DNA from: Streptomyces pseudovenezuelae
GTDB lineage: Bacteria > Actinomycetota > Actinomycetes > Streptomycetales > Streptomycetaceae
Length of the DNA: 64,000 bases
Reading direction: 5' to 3'
Assembly: GCF_029892565.1 (NCBI RefSeq)
Contig: NZ_JARXVH010000007.1
Span: forward strand, 372,001-436,000
Each line of letters opens with the position of its first letter. Within the stretch, counting starts at the first letter, position 1. Below the pieces are notes generated by a model. It ran no database searches. It was not told the origin of the DNA and saw only the letters and a program-made list of their open reading frames with translations. A program made the translations under genes and the position numbers. Below, one piece after another: positions 25,113 through 33,656 of the stretch.

Positions 25113-26348
25113 CTACTTCGCGGCGTCGGCCGCCTTCACCAGCGTGTCCTTGGTGACCGCGCCGACGTAGACCTTGCCGTCGTCGGTGATCAGGGCGTTG
25201 ATCAGGCGGGTCTTGAAGACCGTGCCCGAGCCGAACTTGCCGGACGCCTTGTCGCCGAGCGAGTCCAGGAAGCCGCCGAAGGCACCGGCCTCGGAGCCGG
25301 ACGGGACGCCCTGGCCGCCGGTGTCGAAGGTGGCGATGGAGTCCCAGCCGTCACCGATGACGTTCAGGCCGTCCATGCCCTGGCCGAGGTCCTCGCCGGA
25401 CTTGTCCCCGGACTTGTCCCGGGACCTGTCCTCGCTCTTGCCGTCGCTCTTCTTGCCGCCGTCGACCTGTCCGTCCTCCGTGACCTTCGCGCCCTTGGGC
25501 GGCGTGAAGTCGAAGGTGGACGCGGCGGGCTTGGCATAGCTGATCTTGGTGAAGCCGGCGTCGACGACGGCCGCGCCGCCGCTCGCCGGGGTCAGCGTGA
25601 ACTTCAGCGGCAGGCCGGTCTTGGCGTCGACGGCCACGGTGATCTGGCCGACCGTGGAGCCGGAGTCCTTGGGCTTGATGACCAGGCGGTAGGCGTCCCG
25701 GCCGGCGACCTGGGCGGTGCCTTGGACCTTCACGGAGGTCGTGGAGTCGACCGCCTTCAGGGCGTCCTTGGCGAGCTGCTCGGGAGTGGCGGGCGCCTCC
25801 TCCTGCTTGTCCTTGGCGCTCGCGCTGTCGTCGGCGGTGGCGTGGTAGACCTCGTTCGTCCCGCTGTCGTAGCCCCAGACGTCCTTGCCGTCGTGGATCA
25901 GGCTGTACTCGGCCGCGCTCTCCAGGAGCGACAGCTTCTGCCTGTCCGGACCGTCGGCCGCGACGCGCAGGGTGTGCGTCCCGGAGGCGAGTTCGGTCAG
26001 CTTGGTGGACGGGTCGGCGGACGAGCCGTCGCCCGAGGCGGTGGCGCCCTGCGTCAGGCTGCTCTCCAGACCGCCGAGGTTCGGCAGCCCCAGATCCGTG
26101 GTGATCTTCACGGTGCCGGACATCTGCTGTACGTCCGACTTCGCGATCTTCTCGATGAGCTGCTGCGCGGTGATGTTCGGCAGGTCGGGGTCACCGGAGT
26201 CGGCGAGCGCGGGGACGAGCCCGATGGTCGCCGCCGCCACCCCCAACACCGCGACCGGGACGACGTAGCGCGTGGCCTTGCGGCGGCCGGCGCGCAGGTC
26301 GTCTGCCTCCTCGGCGGACGTGCTGTCGTCGGTTTCGTACGGTGCCAT
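25113..26348 (-). CDS. LolA-like exported membrane-anchored protein
   Basis: 411-residue protein with a charged N-terminus and one transmembrane or signal segment at about residues 27-50 (YVVPVAVLGVAAATIGLVPALA). The extracellular part has the LolA/RseB-type half-barrel with lipoprotein-carrier-like strands: ITAQQLIEKIAKSDVQQMSG, KLSLLESAAEYSLIHDGKDV, and AKTGLPLKFTLTPASGG. Near residue 330 lies a hydrophilic Asp/Lys/Ser repeat (EDRSRDKSGDKSGEDLG). The ATG at 26348 follows GGAGGTAAGG. Co-transcription with an ABC exporter suggests that it receives a lipid or senses envelope stress; that is inference. Confidence 0.82.
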   Translation of the reverse strand: MAPYETDDSTSAEEADDLRAGRRKATRYVVPVAVLGVAAATIGLVPALADSGDPDLPNITAQQLIEKIAKSDVQQMSGTVKITTDLGLPNLGGLESSLTQGATASGDGSSADPSTKLTELASGTHTLRVAADGPDRQKLSLLESAAEYSLIHDGKDVWGYDSGTNEVYHATADDSASAKDKQEEAPATPEQLAKDALKAVDSTTSVKVQGTAQVAGRDAYRLVIKPKDSGSTVGQITVAVDAKTGLPLKFTLTPASGGAAVVDAGFTKISYAKPAASTFDFTPPKGAKVTEDGQVDGGKKSDGKSEDRSRDKSGDKSGEDLGQGMDGLNVIGDGWDSIATFDTGGQGVPSGSEAGAFGGFLDSLGDKASGKFGSGTVFKTRLINALITDDGKVYVGAVTKDTLVKAADAAK

Positions 26349-26533
26349 GTGTGCCTTACCTCCGTCGTCGGCGGCGGCTGTCCAGCTGCACTCGCTTTCC
26401 ACCCCGTGCCGCCATTCTCACCCGAATCGGTGAGGAGTGGTGTTTTCCGTGGTTTCCATCTGACCAAATCGGCGGGAGGTAAGCGTCAGACCCCGGACTC
26501 AACTCGATGTACACCTGCGGGATGACATGAGGA

Positions 26534-26581
26534 GGCGGCGCCTCCCCCGACCCGTAGGGGTCGTGTCGGGGAGGCGCCGCC
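26534..26581. terminator. Terminator after the CHRD gene
   Basis: GGCGGCGCCTCCCCCGAC at 26534-26551 pairs with 26565-26581 with a single bulged base, leaving a 13-base loop. It is one of the strongest hairpins in the window and sits 45 bases beyond the stop of the minus-strand CHRD gene. Confidence 0.8.
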
Positions 26582-26625
26582 CGGATGAGCTTGCGTCAAC
26601 TGGCGTGCCGGCTCTGCCGGGAGGC

Positions 26626-27687
26626 TCAGCCCCGCAGGAAGACGTAGTCCGCCTGGTAGGGCACGCCCACGATCGTGCCGGGTGTGCAGGAGCCGGTCGG
26701 GGCGACCCCGCCGACGGTGTTCAGGCGCAGGATCTCGGTGGTGTGCGCGAGCAGGCCGTGGTGCTTGCCGGAGCGGGTGGCCTTGAGGTCGAGTTCGGGG
26801 ATGTTGGCGTCGCCGTTCGCGGTCTTGGTGATGACCGCGCCGGTGACCGCGCTGCCGTCGGGCGCGATCCACTGCGGCGTACCGGAGTTGGGCTTGACGA
26901 AGGTGTGCTTGATGCTGCCGCCGAGCAGGGCGCTGACGTCCCGCTGGGCGAAGGCGTACCCGCCGCCCTCGGCCGGCTTGCACTCGTAGATCTGCCTGCC
27001 CTTGACCACGGAGGCCTGGAAGTTGTGCAGGGCGTCGCGGAAGTCGAAGTCGGCGACCGTGACCTTGTGGAGCTGGCCGCGGACGGCGCCGCCCGGGAAC
27101 TGCGCGGTGTGCAGGTTGGCGTAGAAGGCGCCGGGGTCGGACTTCAGGGCGTCGAGCAGGGCCCTGTCCCTGACCTTGACGGTGCCGGTGACGCTGTGGT
27201 TCTTGATCTTGCCGAGCAGCTTGGTGAAGTCGACCTTGACGCCGCCGTTGGTGCCCTTGGCGCCCTGGTGGATGTGGAGCATGGTCGGCCGGCCGGTGCC
27301 GCGCCAGGTCACGGCGACGGAGACCTTGTCGCCCTTGACCTTGATGAACTCGACGGCGGCGCCGTCCTTGTCGCCGACGGCGGGGCCGCCGGCCACGGGC
27401 ACCTCGTTGCCGCCGCGCAGGCTGGTGGCGAGCAGGGTTCCTCCGGTGCCGCCGGAGACGGTGCCGCTCTGCGTGACGATGTCCTGGCCCATGACGGCCG
27501 AGTCGTCCATGCCTTTCATGTCTTTCATGTCGCCCATGCCGGCGGAGTGGCTCGCGTGGTCGGCGCGGGTTCCTCCGGAGGCGAAGGCGGGAATCACCGC
27601 GGCGGAGATTCCGCCGGCGGCCGCCACCGCGACCGCGGTGACGATGAGGCTCTTGCGGCGCTTCGAGAACGTCGTGTTCATGCCCAT
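26626..27687 (-). CDS. Secreted CHRD domain - DUF3455 fusion protein
   Basis: 353-residue exported protein with a signal peptide (about residues 1-38, KRRKSLIVTAVAVAAAGGIS... AFASGG). A short Met/His/Asp stretch follows (HASHSAGMGDMKDMKGMDDS). Residues 80-205 are a CHRD domain (GGNEVPVAGGP, MLHIHQGAKGTNGG, ANLHTAQFPGGAVRGQL). Residues about 210-353 resemble DUF3455 (YECKPAEGGGYAF, GTPQWIAPDGSAVTG, GVPYQADYVFLRG). Both domains are extracellular and of unknown activity; CHRD proteins are often metal-linked. The ATG at 27687 follows GGGGAG. It is monocistronic, with its own terminator and a Crp-like site upstream. Confidence 0.87.
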   Translation of the reverse strand: MGMNTTFSKRRKSLIVTAVAVAAAGGISAAVIPAFASGGTRADHASHSAGMGDMKDMKGMDDSAVMGQDIVTQSGTVSGGTGGTLLATSLRGGNEVPVAGGPAVGDKDGAAVEFIKVKGDKVSVAVTWRGTGRPTMLHIHQGAKGTNGGVKVDFTKLLGKIKNHSVTGTVKVRDRALLDALKSDPGAFYANLHTAQFPGGAVRGQLHKVTVADFDFRDALHNFQASVVKGRQIYECKPAEGGGYAFAQRDVSALLGGSIKHTFVKPNSGTPQWIAPDGSAVTGAVITKTANGDANIPELDLKATRSGKHHGLLAHTTEILRLNTVGGVAPTGSCTPGTIVGVPYQADYVFLRG

Positions 27688-27782
27688 GATGCTGTTTTCT
27701 CCCCGTATTCAAGCCGACGCCCCCTGCGTCAGCTTCTGGGCATGAATTCGGAGCAGATCTCAGATTGGATTTAGTCCAGAGG

Positions 27783-27798
27783 TGTGACGTGTATCACC
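27783..27798 (-). promoter_or_regulatory. Crp-like palindrome upstream of the CHRD gene
   Basis: TGTGACGTGTATCACC on the plus strand contains GTGA-N6-TCAC, and the minus strand reads GTGATACACGTCAC, which fits the GTG-N6-GNCAC consensus reported for Streptomyces Crp. It is about 96 bp upstream of the CHRD start and between genes on the same strand. Binding is not shown. Confidence 0.45.
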
Positions 27799-27826
27799 TA
27801 GCCGTGGTCACCGTGCCGAGCGTGCC

Positions 27827-28837
27827 TCAGCCCGCGCGGTGCACCACCGCGTCGCACAGCTCCACCAGCGCCGACTTCGCGTCGCACTCCCGCAGCGGCG
27901 CCAGCGCGGCCCGCGCGTCCTCGGCGTACCGGACCGTGTCCCGGCGTGCCTGCTCCAGCGCGGGGTGTTCGCGCAGCCCGGCCAGCGCCTCGGCGTGCCG
28001 TGCGTCGTCGGTCAGGTCGGAGTCCAGCAGCTCGCACAGGGCGATGTCCTCGGCGAGCCCCAGCCGCGCCACCCGCTCGCGCAGCCGCAGCACGGGCATG
28101 GTCGGGATGCCCTCGCGCAGGTCGGTGCCCGGCGTCTTGCCGGACTCGCGGGTGTCGGACGCGATGTCCAGGACGTCGTCCGCGAGTTGGAAGGCGACAC
28201 CGAGCCGCTCGCCGTACTGCGTGAGCACGTCGACGACCGTCTCCTCGGCGCCCGACATCAGCGCGCCGAAGCGGCACGAGACCGCGACCAGGGAGCCCGT
28301 CTTGCCGGCGAGCACGTCCAGGTAGTGGTCGATCGGGTCCCGTCCGTCCTGCGGACCCGCGGTCTCCAGGATCTGGCCGGTCACCAGGCGTTCGAACGCC
28401 TCGGCCTGCACCCGGACCGCCTCGGGGCCGAGGTCGGCCAGGATGTGCGAGGCGCGCGCGAACAGGAAGTCACCCGTGAGGACGGCCACCGAGTTGCCCC
28501 AGCGGGTGTTGGCGCTGTCGACCCCGCGCCGCACCGTCGCCTCGTCCATGACGTCGTCGTGGTACAGCGTCGCGAGGTGGGTCAGCTCCACCACCACCGC
28601 GGACGGCACGATCCCCGGCGCGTAACGGTCCCCGAACTGCGCGGCGAGCATCACCAGCAGCGGACGGAACCGCTTGCCGCCGGCCCGTACGAGGTGCTGC
28701 GCGGCCTCCGTGATGAAGGGGACCTCACTCTTGGTGGCTTCGAGCAGTCCCTCCTCGACAGCCGCCATCCCGGCCTGGACATCGGCTTCCAGAGCCTGGT
28801 CCCGCACGCTCAGCCCGAACGGCCCGACGACGGTCAC
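27827..28837 (-). CDS. Polyprenyl diphosphate synthase
   Basis: Trans-isoprenyl diphosphate synthase, 336 residues. It condenses isopentenyl diphosphate onto allylic substrates. Both aspartate-rich motifs are present: DDVMD at 94-98 and DDVLD near 222-226, with GGKRFRPLLVMLA upstream and the FQLADDVLD context of long-chain enzymes. The residues before DDVMD (THLATLYH) are not bulky in the pattern of short-chain farnesyl synthases, which suggests a long chain, probably the menaquinone side chain. That would suit the neighbouring respiratory genes. GTG start at 28837 (MTVVGPFGLS). Confidence 0.92.
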   Translation of the reverse strand: MTVVGPFGLSVRDQALEADVQAGMAAVEEGLLEATKSEVPFITEAAQHLVRAGGKRFRPLLVMLAAQFGDRYAPGIVPSAVVVELTHLATLYHDDVMDEATVRRGVDSANTRWGNSVAVLTGDFLFARASHILADLGPEAVRVQAEAFERLVTGQILETAGPQDGRDPIDHYLDVLAGKTGSLVAVSCRFGALMSGAEETVVDVLTQYGERLGVAFQLADDVLDIASDTRESGKTPGTDLREGIPTMPVLRLRERVARLGLAEDIALCELLDSDLTDDARHAEALAGLREHPALEQARRDTVRYAEDARAALAPLRECDAKSALVELCDAVVHRAG

Positions 28838-29078
28838 GAGGGATCTCCTGTCTGCTGGTGTCCACGGGTGGTTACACGGTTTGTCGATAGGTCGCTGCCA
28901 TCACTCAAGTCAGCGTATCCGGTCAAGTTTCGATCACCGATGCCGCCCACGCGTGCTGCCCTGGCGGGCACGGATGCCACCCGCCCGTGCAGCCCGGGCG
29001 ATATCCGATCACGACGGGTATGTTTTTGATCACTTGATAAGGACGGACATTTATCGACTTACATGGAAGTAGTGGAGC

Positions 29079-30581
29079 GTGTCCCGAACCGAGGTAGACG
29101 TCGAACCCGAGGACCAACCGCCGCCCGAGGACGACCACGCCTTCTTCGGCCAGCCGAAAGGCCTGCTCACGCTCTCCGGCCTGGAGGTCTGGGAGCGCTT
29201 CTCGTTCCTCGGCATGCAGGCCATCCTCGTCCTCTACTTCGCGGACACCGTCGCCCACGGCGGCATGGGCATGTCGGCCGGCACCGCCGCCTCCGTCTCC
29301 GCCGCCTACGGCACCCTCGTCTACCTGGTCTCGGTCGCCGGCGGCTGGCTCGCCGACCGCATCCTCGGCTCGTACCGCTCGGTCCTGTGGGGCGGCGTCC
29401 TGATCGCCTGCGGCCACTACGCGATGGCCGTGCCGACGGGGACGATGACCTGGGTCGGCCTCGGGCTGATCAGCGGGGGCACCGGGCTGCTCAAGCCCAA
29501 CGTGGCCACCATGGTCGGCAAGCTGTACCGCACCGACGACGAGCGCCGGGACGCCGGTTTCGCGCTCTACTACATGGCGATCAACGTCGGCGCCTTCGCG
29601 GGACCGCTGATCACCGGCTGGCTCGGCGACCACAAGGGCTGGCACTGGGGCTTCTCGGCGGCGGCGGTCGGCATGACCTTCGGGCTGATCCAGTACGTCG
29701 CGGGCCGCCGTCACCTGGCCGGGCGCAGGAACACCGCGGAGTTCGCGCTCGCGCCGGACGCGATGCGCCGGGCGGTCCGGCTGATCGTCGTGGGCGTGGT
29801 GGCCGTGGCCATCCTCGCCACCCTGCTCGCCGGCGTCGGCTGGCTGACCATGGACCGCTTCGTCGACCTGCTCACGGTGGTCTCCGTGATCGCGCCGGTC
29901 GTCTACTTCGCGGTGATGTTCATGAGCCCGCGCGTGACACCCGACGAACGCGGCCGACTGCGCCCGTACATCGTGCTGTTCCTCGCCTCGACGGTCTTCA
30001 ACTTCATCCTCTTCCAGGCGTACTCGACGATGATGCTGCTGGCCTCGACCAACGCCGAGACGTCCATTCTCGGCTTCGACTTCCCGGCCAGCTGGTACGC
30101 CTCCGCGCTGGGCGCCTTCGAGGTCGGACTCGCGCCCGTGGTCGCCGCGCTGTGGGTCCGGATGGGCCCGCGTCAGCCGCACGCCTCCACCAAGATCGCG
30201 ATCGGGGTCGTGCTGGGCGGCCTGTCCTTCCTGCTGATGGTCCTGCCGACCAGCGGACACAGCGGCGACGACTACCTGATGTCGGTCTGGTGGATCGTCG
30301 GCTCGTACCTCCTGCTCGGCCTCGGCGACATCCTCCTGGAGACCTCCGGCATGTCGGCCACCACCAAGCTCGCCCCGGCCGCCTTCTCCAGCCAGACCAT
30401 GTCCCTCTGGTTCCTGTCCCTCGCGCTCGCCAACGGCATCCAGGCCCAGACGGTGAAGCTCTACGACGACGTCTCCAAGCCGGCCTACTTCGGCGTCAAC
30501 GGCGCGATCGCGGTGGCCGCGGGCCTCGCCGTGATGGCCGCGGCGCCCTGGCTGCGCCGCACGATGCACCCGGTCCACTGA
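29079..30581 (+). CDS. Proton-dependent oligopeptide transporter (POT/PTR family)
   Basis: Inner-membrane peptide/H+ symporter, 500 residues with about 14 helices. The family motif ExxERF is present as LEVWERFSFLGMQ near residues 35-47, followed by GGWLADRILGSYRSVLWGG and the PTR2 signature FALYYMAINVGAFAGPLITGWL. The GTG start at 29079 (MSRTEVDVEP) has GGAG close upstream. It lies 28 bp before an S15-type hydrolase on the same strand, so import of peptides and their cytoplasmic cleavage are probably co-expressed. The 240-bp upstream region is AT-rich for this genome and should hold the promoter. Confidence 0.92.
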   Translation: MSRTEVDVEPEDQPPPEDDHAFFGQPKGLLTLSGLEVWERFSFLGMQAILVLYFADTVAHGGMGMSAGTAASVSAAYGTLVYLVSVAGGWLADRILGSYRSVLWGGVLIACGHYAMAVPTGTMTWVGLGLISGGTGLLKPNVATMVGKLYRTDDERRDAGFALYYMAINVGAFAGPLITGWLGDHKGWHWGFSAAAVGMTFGLIQYVAGRRHLAGRRNTAEFALAPDAMRRAVRLIVVGVVAVAILATLLAGVGWLTMDRFVDLLTVVSVIAPVVYFAVMFMSPRVTPDERGRLRPYIVLFLASTVFNFILFQAYSTMMLLASTNAETSILGFDFPASWYASALGAFEVGLAPVVAALWVRMGPRQPHASTKIAIGVVLGGLSFLLMVLPTSGHSGDDYLMSVWWIVGSYLLLGLGDILLETSGMSATTKLAPAAFSSQTMSLWFLSLALANGIQAQTVKLYDDVSKPAYFGVNGAIAVAAGLAVMAAAPWLRRTMHPVH

Positions 30582-30609
30582 AGTCCACGGAGCCCCAGGG
30601 GTCACGCTC

Positions 30610-32613
30610 ATGCGCATCCGAACGTCCTTCCCTTACGAGACGACTCACGAGGACCTCCGTGTCCGGCTTCCCGACGGAACGCGTCTCTACGCACGCGTGT
30701 GGCGACCTCTCACCGAGGAGCCCGTACCGGCGCTTCTCGAATACCTCCCGTACCGCCTGACCGACTGGACCGCGCCCCGCGACGCCCAGCGTCATCCCTG
30801 GTACGCCGGGCACGGTTACGCCTCCCTCCGGGTCGACGTGCGCGGGCACGGCAACAGCGAGGGCGCACCGGGCGACGAGTACGACGCACAGGAACTCGCC
30901 GACGGGGTCGAGGTGGTCAACTGGCTTGCCGCGCAGCCCTGGTGCGACGGCAAGGTGGGCATGTTCGGCATCTCCTGGGGCGGCTTCAACTCCCTCCAGC
31001 TCGCGGCCCTCGCGCCCGAGCCGCTCAAGGCGGTCGTCACCGTCTGCTCCACGGACGACCGCTATGACAACGACGTGCACTACATGGGCGGTTCCGTCCT
31101 CGCGGTCGACATGCACGCGTGGGCGGCGACCATGCTCGCCTTCGTCTCCCGCCCGCCGGACCCGCTCTTCGTGGGCGAGGAGTGGCGGGACATGTGGCTC
31201 AAGCGCCTGGAGACCGTCGACCCCTTCATCCACACCTGGCTGGCCCACCAGACCCGGGACGACTACTGGCGCCGCGGCAGCGTCTGCGAGGACTACGACG
31301 CGATCGGCGCGGCCGTCCTGGCGGTGGGCGGCTGGCACGACCCGTACCGCGACACCGTGCTGCGGCTCGTCGAACACCTCCCGGCGGACCGGGTACGGGG
31401 ACTGATCGGCCCGTGGTCCCACCAGTACCCGGACCGCGGCCTGCCGCCAGGACCCGCGATCGGCTTCCTCCAGGAGACCCTGCGCTGGTGGGACCACTGG
31501 CTCAAGGGCAAGGACACCGGGGTCATGGCCGACCCCCTCCTGCGCGCCTACGTCAGCGACTCGCACCCTCCGGCCACGGTCTACGACACCCTGCCGGGCC
31601 GTTGGGTCGGCGAGCCCGCGTGGCCCTCGCCGCACGTCAAGACGACGACGTACGGCCTGCGGGGCGCCCCCGCGATCGTGCGCTCCCCCATGCAGACCGG
31701 GGTGGACGCGGGCCGGTTCTTCCCCTTCGGGAACGACGCCGATCTGCCGCCGGACCAGCGGGACGAGGACGCGCGCTCGGCGTGCTTCGAGTTCGAGGTG
31801 CCGGACGAGACCTGGGTGCTGGGGCGGCCGAAGGTGCGGCTGCGGCTGGCCTCGGAGGTGGCTCGGGGGCAGGTGATCGCCCGGCTGTGCGACGTGGCCC
31901 CCGACGGGTCCTCGACGCTGGTCACCCGGGGTGTGCTGAACCTGTCGGCCCGGTACGGGCGGGAGCGGGCGGTGCCCTGGACGCCGGGTGCCGTGGAGGA
32001 CGTGACCTTCGAGCTGAACGGCATCGGGTACGCCTTCCCGGCCGGGCATCGCATCCGGCTCGCGGTGTCCTCGGCGTACTGGCCGTGGATCTGGCCCCAG
32101 CCGGAGTCGGCGGCCGGCTTCACACTGGACCCGGAGGGCAGCGCGCTCGAACTCCCGGTGCGGGAGCGGGAGTCGACGGACGAAATTCGCTTCGGCGAAC
32201 CCGAGCAGGCCGAACCGCTCGGCGTGAACTACCCGGCGACCCTCGACGAACCGCGGCCCGAACGGCTGGTCGTGCGGGATGTGGCGAAGGGCGAGTGGCG
32301 GCTGGAGGTCGACCCGCGGTACGGCGGCACCCGGGTGTACCCCGACGGTCTTGAGTTCACCGAGGACGCGCTGGAGACGTACACGATCGACGAGACGGAT
32401 CCGCTGTCTGCCCGCACCCGCTCGGACTGGTCGATCCGGCTGCACCGCCCCGAGCTGGCCTGGGACACGACCGTGCGCACCCGCTCGGAGATCAGCTGCG
32501 ACGGAGAGGACTTCGTCACGTCGAACGAGGTGATCTGTACGGAGGGTGGAGAGGGCGGCGAGGTGATCTTCCACCGGACGTGGGAGAAGAGGGTTCCGAG
32601 AACTGCCAGTTGA
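30610..32613 (+). CDS. CocE/NonD-type alpha/beta hydrolase (peptidase S15 family)
   Basis: 667-residue enzyme related to Xaa-Pro dipeptidyl-peptidases and cocaine esterase. The nucleophile S122 lies in GISWGGF, preceded by WYAGHGYASLRVDVRGHGNSEG, which forms the oxyanion region. The WHDPYRDTVLRL segment carries the acid and GPWSHQYPDRG the histidine. The C-terminal jelly-roll domain runs from about residue 390. No signal peptide is seen, so it is cytoplasmic. Pairing with the peptide transporter upstream supports a peptidase more than an ester substrate. The ATG at 30610 follows GGGGTCACGCTC, a modest ribosome site. Confidence 0.88.
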   Translation: MRIRTSFPYETTHEDLRVRLPDGTRLYARVWRPLTEEPVPALLEYLPYRLTDWTAPRDAQRHPWYAGHGYASLRVDVRGHGNSEGAPGDEYDAQELADGVEVVNWLAAQPWCDGKVGMFGISWGGFNSLQLAALAPEPLKAVVTVCSTDDRYDNDVHYMGGSVLAVDMHAWAATMLAFVSRPPDPLFVGEEWRDMWLKRLETVDPFIHTWLAHQTRDDYWRRGSVCEDYDAIGAAVLAVGGWHDPYRDTVLRLVEHLPADRVRGLIGPWSHQYPDRGLPPGPAIGFLQETLRWWDHWLKGKDTGVMADPLLRAYVSDSHPPATVYDTLPGRWVGEPAWPSPHVKTTTYGLRGAPAIVRSPMQTGVDAGRFFPFGNDADLPPDQRDEDARSACFEFEVPDETWVLGRPKVRLRLASEVARGQVIARLCDVAPDGSSTLVTRGVLNLSARYGRERAVPWTPGAVEDVTFELNGIGYAFPAGHRIRLAVSSAYWPWIWPQPESAAGFTLDPEGSALELPVRERESTDEIRFGEPEQAEPLGVNYPATLDEPRPERLVVRDVAKGEWRLEVDPRYGGTRVYPDGLEFTEDALETYTIDETDPLSARTRSDWSIRLHRPELAWDTTVRTRSEISCDGEDFVTSNEVICTEGGEGGEVIFHRTWEKRVPRTAS

Positions 32614-32647
32614 GGATGAATGCCCGTTTTGCCGCTCTTAATCCTGC

Positions 32648-32663
32648 CGTGACTTGGGTCACG
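32648..32663. promoter_or_regulatory. Crp-like palindrome before the riboswitch
   Basis: CGTGACTTGGGTCACG is a perfect palindrome with GTGA-N6-TCAC, matching GTG-N6-GNCAC. It lies 35 bases after the hydrolase stop and about 200 bp upstream of the riboswitch. Crp regulates many Streptomyces development genes, so control of the transglycosylase is plausible. A short terminator for the hydrolase is the alternative reading. Confidence 0.45.
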
Positions 32664-32853
32664 CGTTTCTGTGCGTGGCCTGTGCTCCGAGATGTCTACG
32701 TTTCCCCTTTCACCGCTTGACAGTTGACCCTTGGCAGGCGCAAAGGATCAAGCGCCTCATAGGCCTCAGACCAAGGTCAATAGGGTCGATGTGTGAATCC
32801 GGTACTTGTTCCGGACATGTGCTCTCGCATACGTTCCCGCCCTGTCGGGTGGA

Positions 32854-33036
32854 ACGCCGAATCCTGCCGCCGCCCGTCACCCCAGTCACGAACTCACCGC
32901 ACGGCAGGAGCGGGGGACCCAGGTAAGTCGCCGGACCGGTCATCGCGCCGGGACGGCTAGGGGTTAAGTCACGTCCGCGAGGACGTGGCCGGGCACCTCC
33001 CAGCCCGAACCCGACAGCTCACCTCGCAGGCGACGG
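32854..33036 (+). promoter_or_regulatory. c-di-AMP (ydaO-type) riboswitch
   Basis: The conserved elements appear in order: GCCGAATCC at 32855-32864, a P2 stem CCTGCCG (32863-32869) pairing with CGGCAGG (32902-32908), GGGGGACCC, GGGGTTAAGTC at 32960-32970, a CGTCCGCGAGGACG hairpin, and CCCGAACCCGACAGCTC followed by CCTCGCAGGCGA. These match the ydaO/yuaA class that binds cyclic di-AMP and usually turns genes off. In Streptomyces this RNA precedes cell-wall hydrolase genes such as rpfA. The coding start follows 15 bases after the aptamer, so control may act on the ribosome site or on transcription. Confidence 0.9.
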
Positions 33037-33050
33037 AGAGGAACCTCGTC

Positions 33051-33533
33051 ATGCCTGCATCCGCTCAGCACCGCCGCACCCGCAACTCCCGCCTCGCCCG
33101 CAAGCTCGCCGTGCTCGGCACGGGGGCCGCGGTGCTCGCCCTCCCGGTCATCGGCGCGACCACCGCGTCCGCGGCGCCCTCGTCGACCGTGACCGCCGCG
33201 TCGCTGGGGTACTCCAACACCCTCGACGGCTGGATCCGCGCCTCGCTCCAGGTCATGGCGCAGAACGGGATCCCGGGCACCTACGACGGCATCTACCGCA
33301 ACGTGATCCGTGAGTCGTCCGGCAACCAGTACGCCATCAACAACTGGGACTCCAACGCCGCCGCGGGCACCCCGTCCAAGGGCCTGCTCCAGGTGATCGA
33401 CCCGACGTTCGCGGCGTACCACGTGGCCGGCACGTCGTTCGACCCGTACGACCCGGTCGCGAACATCACGGCCGCGTGCAAGTACGCTGCCGCGGTTTAC
33501 GGCTCCATCGACAACGTCTACGGCGCGTACTGA
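33051..33533 (+). CDS. Secreted lytic transglycosylase (SLT domain)
   Basis: 160-residue exported peptidoglycan hydrolase. A signal peptide covers residues 1-42 (RLARKLAVLGTGAAVLALPV... SASAAP). The remaining domain has the Slt70-like catalytic region: NVIRESSGNQYAINNWDSNA with the catalytic glutamate in RESS, then SKGLLQVIDPTFAAYH. No LysM domain follows, so it is a minimal SLT enzyme like the Streptomyces swl products. It cleaves glycan strands during germination and growth. Expression is placed under c-di-AMP by the upstream riboswitch. The start at 33051 has GGAGAGGAA upstream. Confidence 0.92.
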   Translation: MPASAQHRRTRNSRLARKLAVLGTGAAVLALPVIGATTASAAPSSTVTAASLGYSNTLDGWIRASLQVMAQNGIPGTYDGIYRNVIRESSGNQYAINNWDSNAAAGTPSKGLLQVIDPTFAAYHVAGTSFDPYDPVANITAACKYAAAVYGSIDNVYGAY

Positions 33534-33618
33534 CTCCGTCGGATTGGCCGCGATGGGTAGTGCCGCGATGTGTTGTTTCGCGGCTGCGAGTCCGTCGTGG
33601 CTGGTCGCGCAGTTCCCC

Positions 33619-33656
33619 GCGCCCCTGAGAAGGCCCTTCGGACCCATCAGGGGCGC
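33619..33656. terminator. Hairpin of the dispersed repeat type between convergent genes
   Basis: GCGCCCCTGA (33619-33628) pairs perfectly with TCAGGGGCGC (33647-33656). The flanking GTCGTGGCTGGTCGCGCAGT is the typical companion sequence of this Streptomyces intergenic repeat. It sits between the convergent transglycosylase and HAD genes and should terminate both. Confidence 0.75.
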
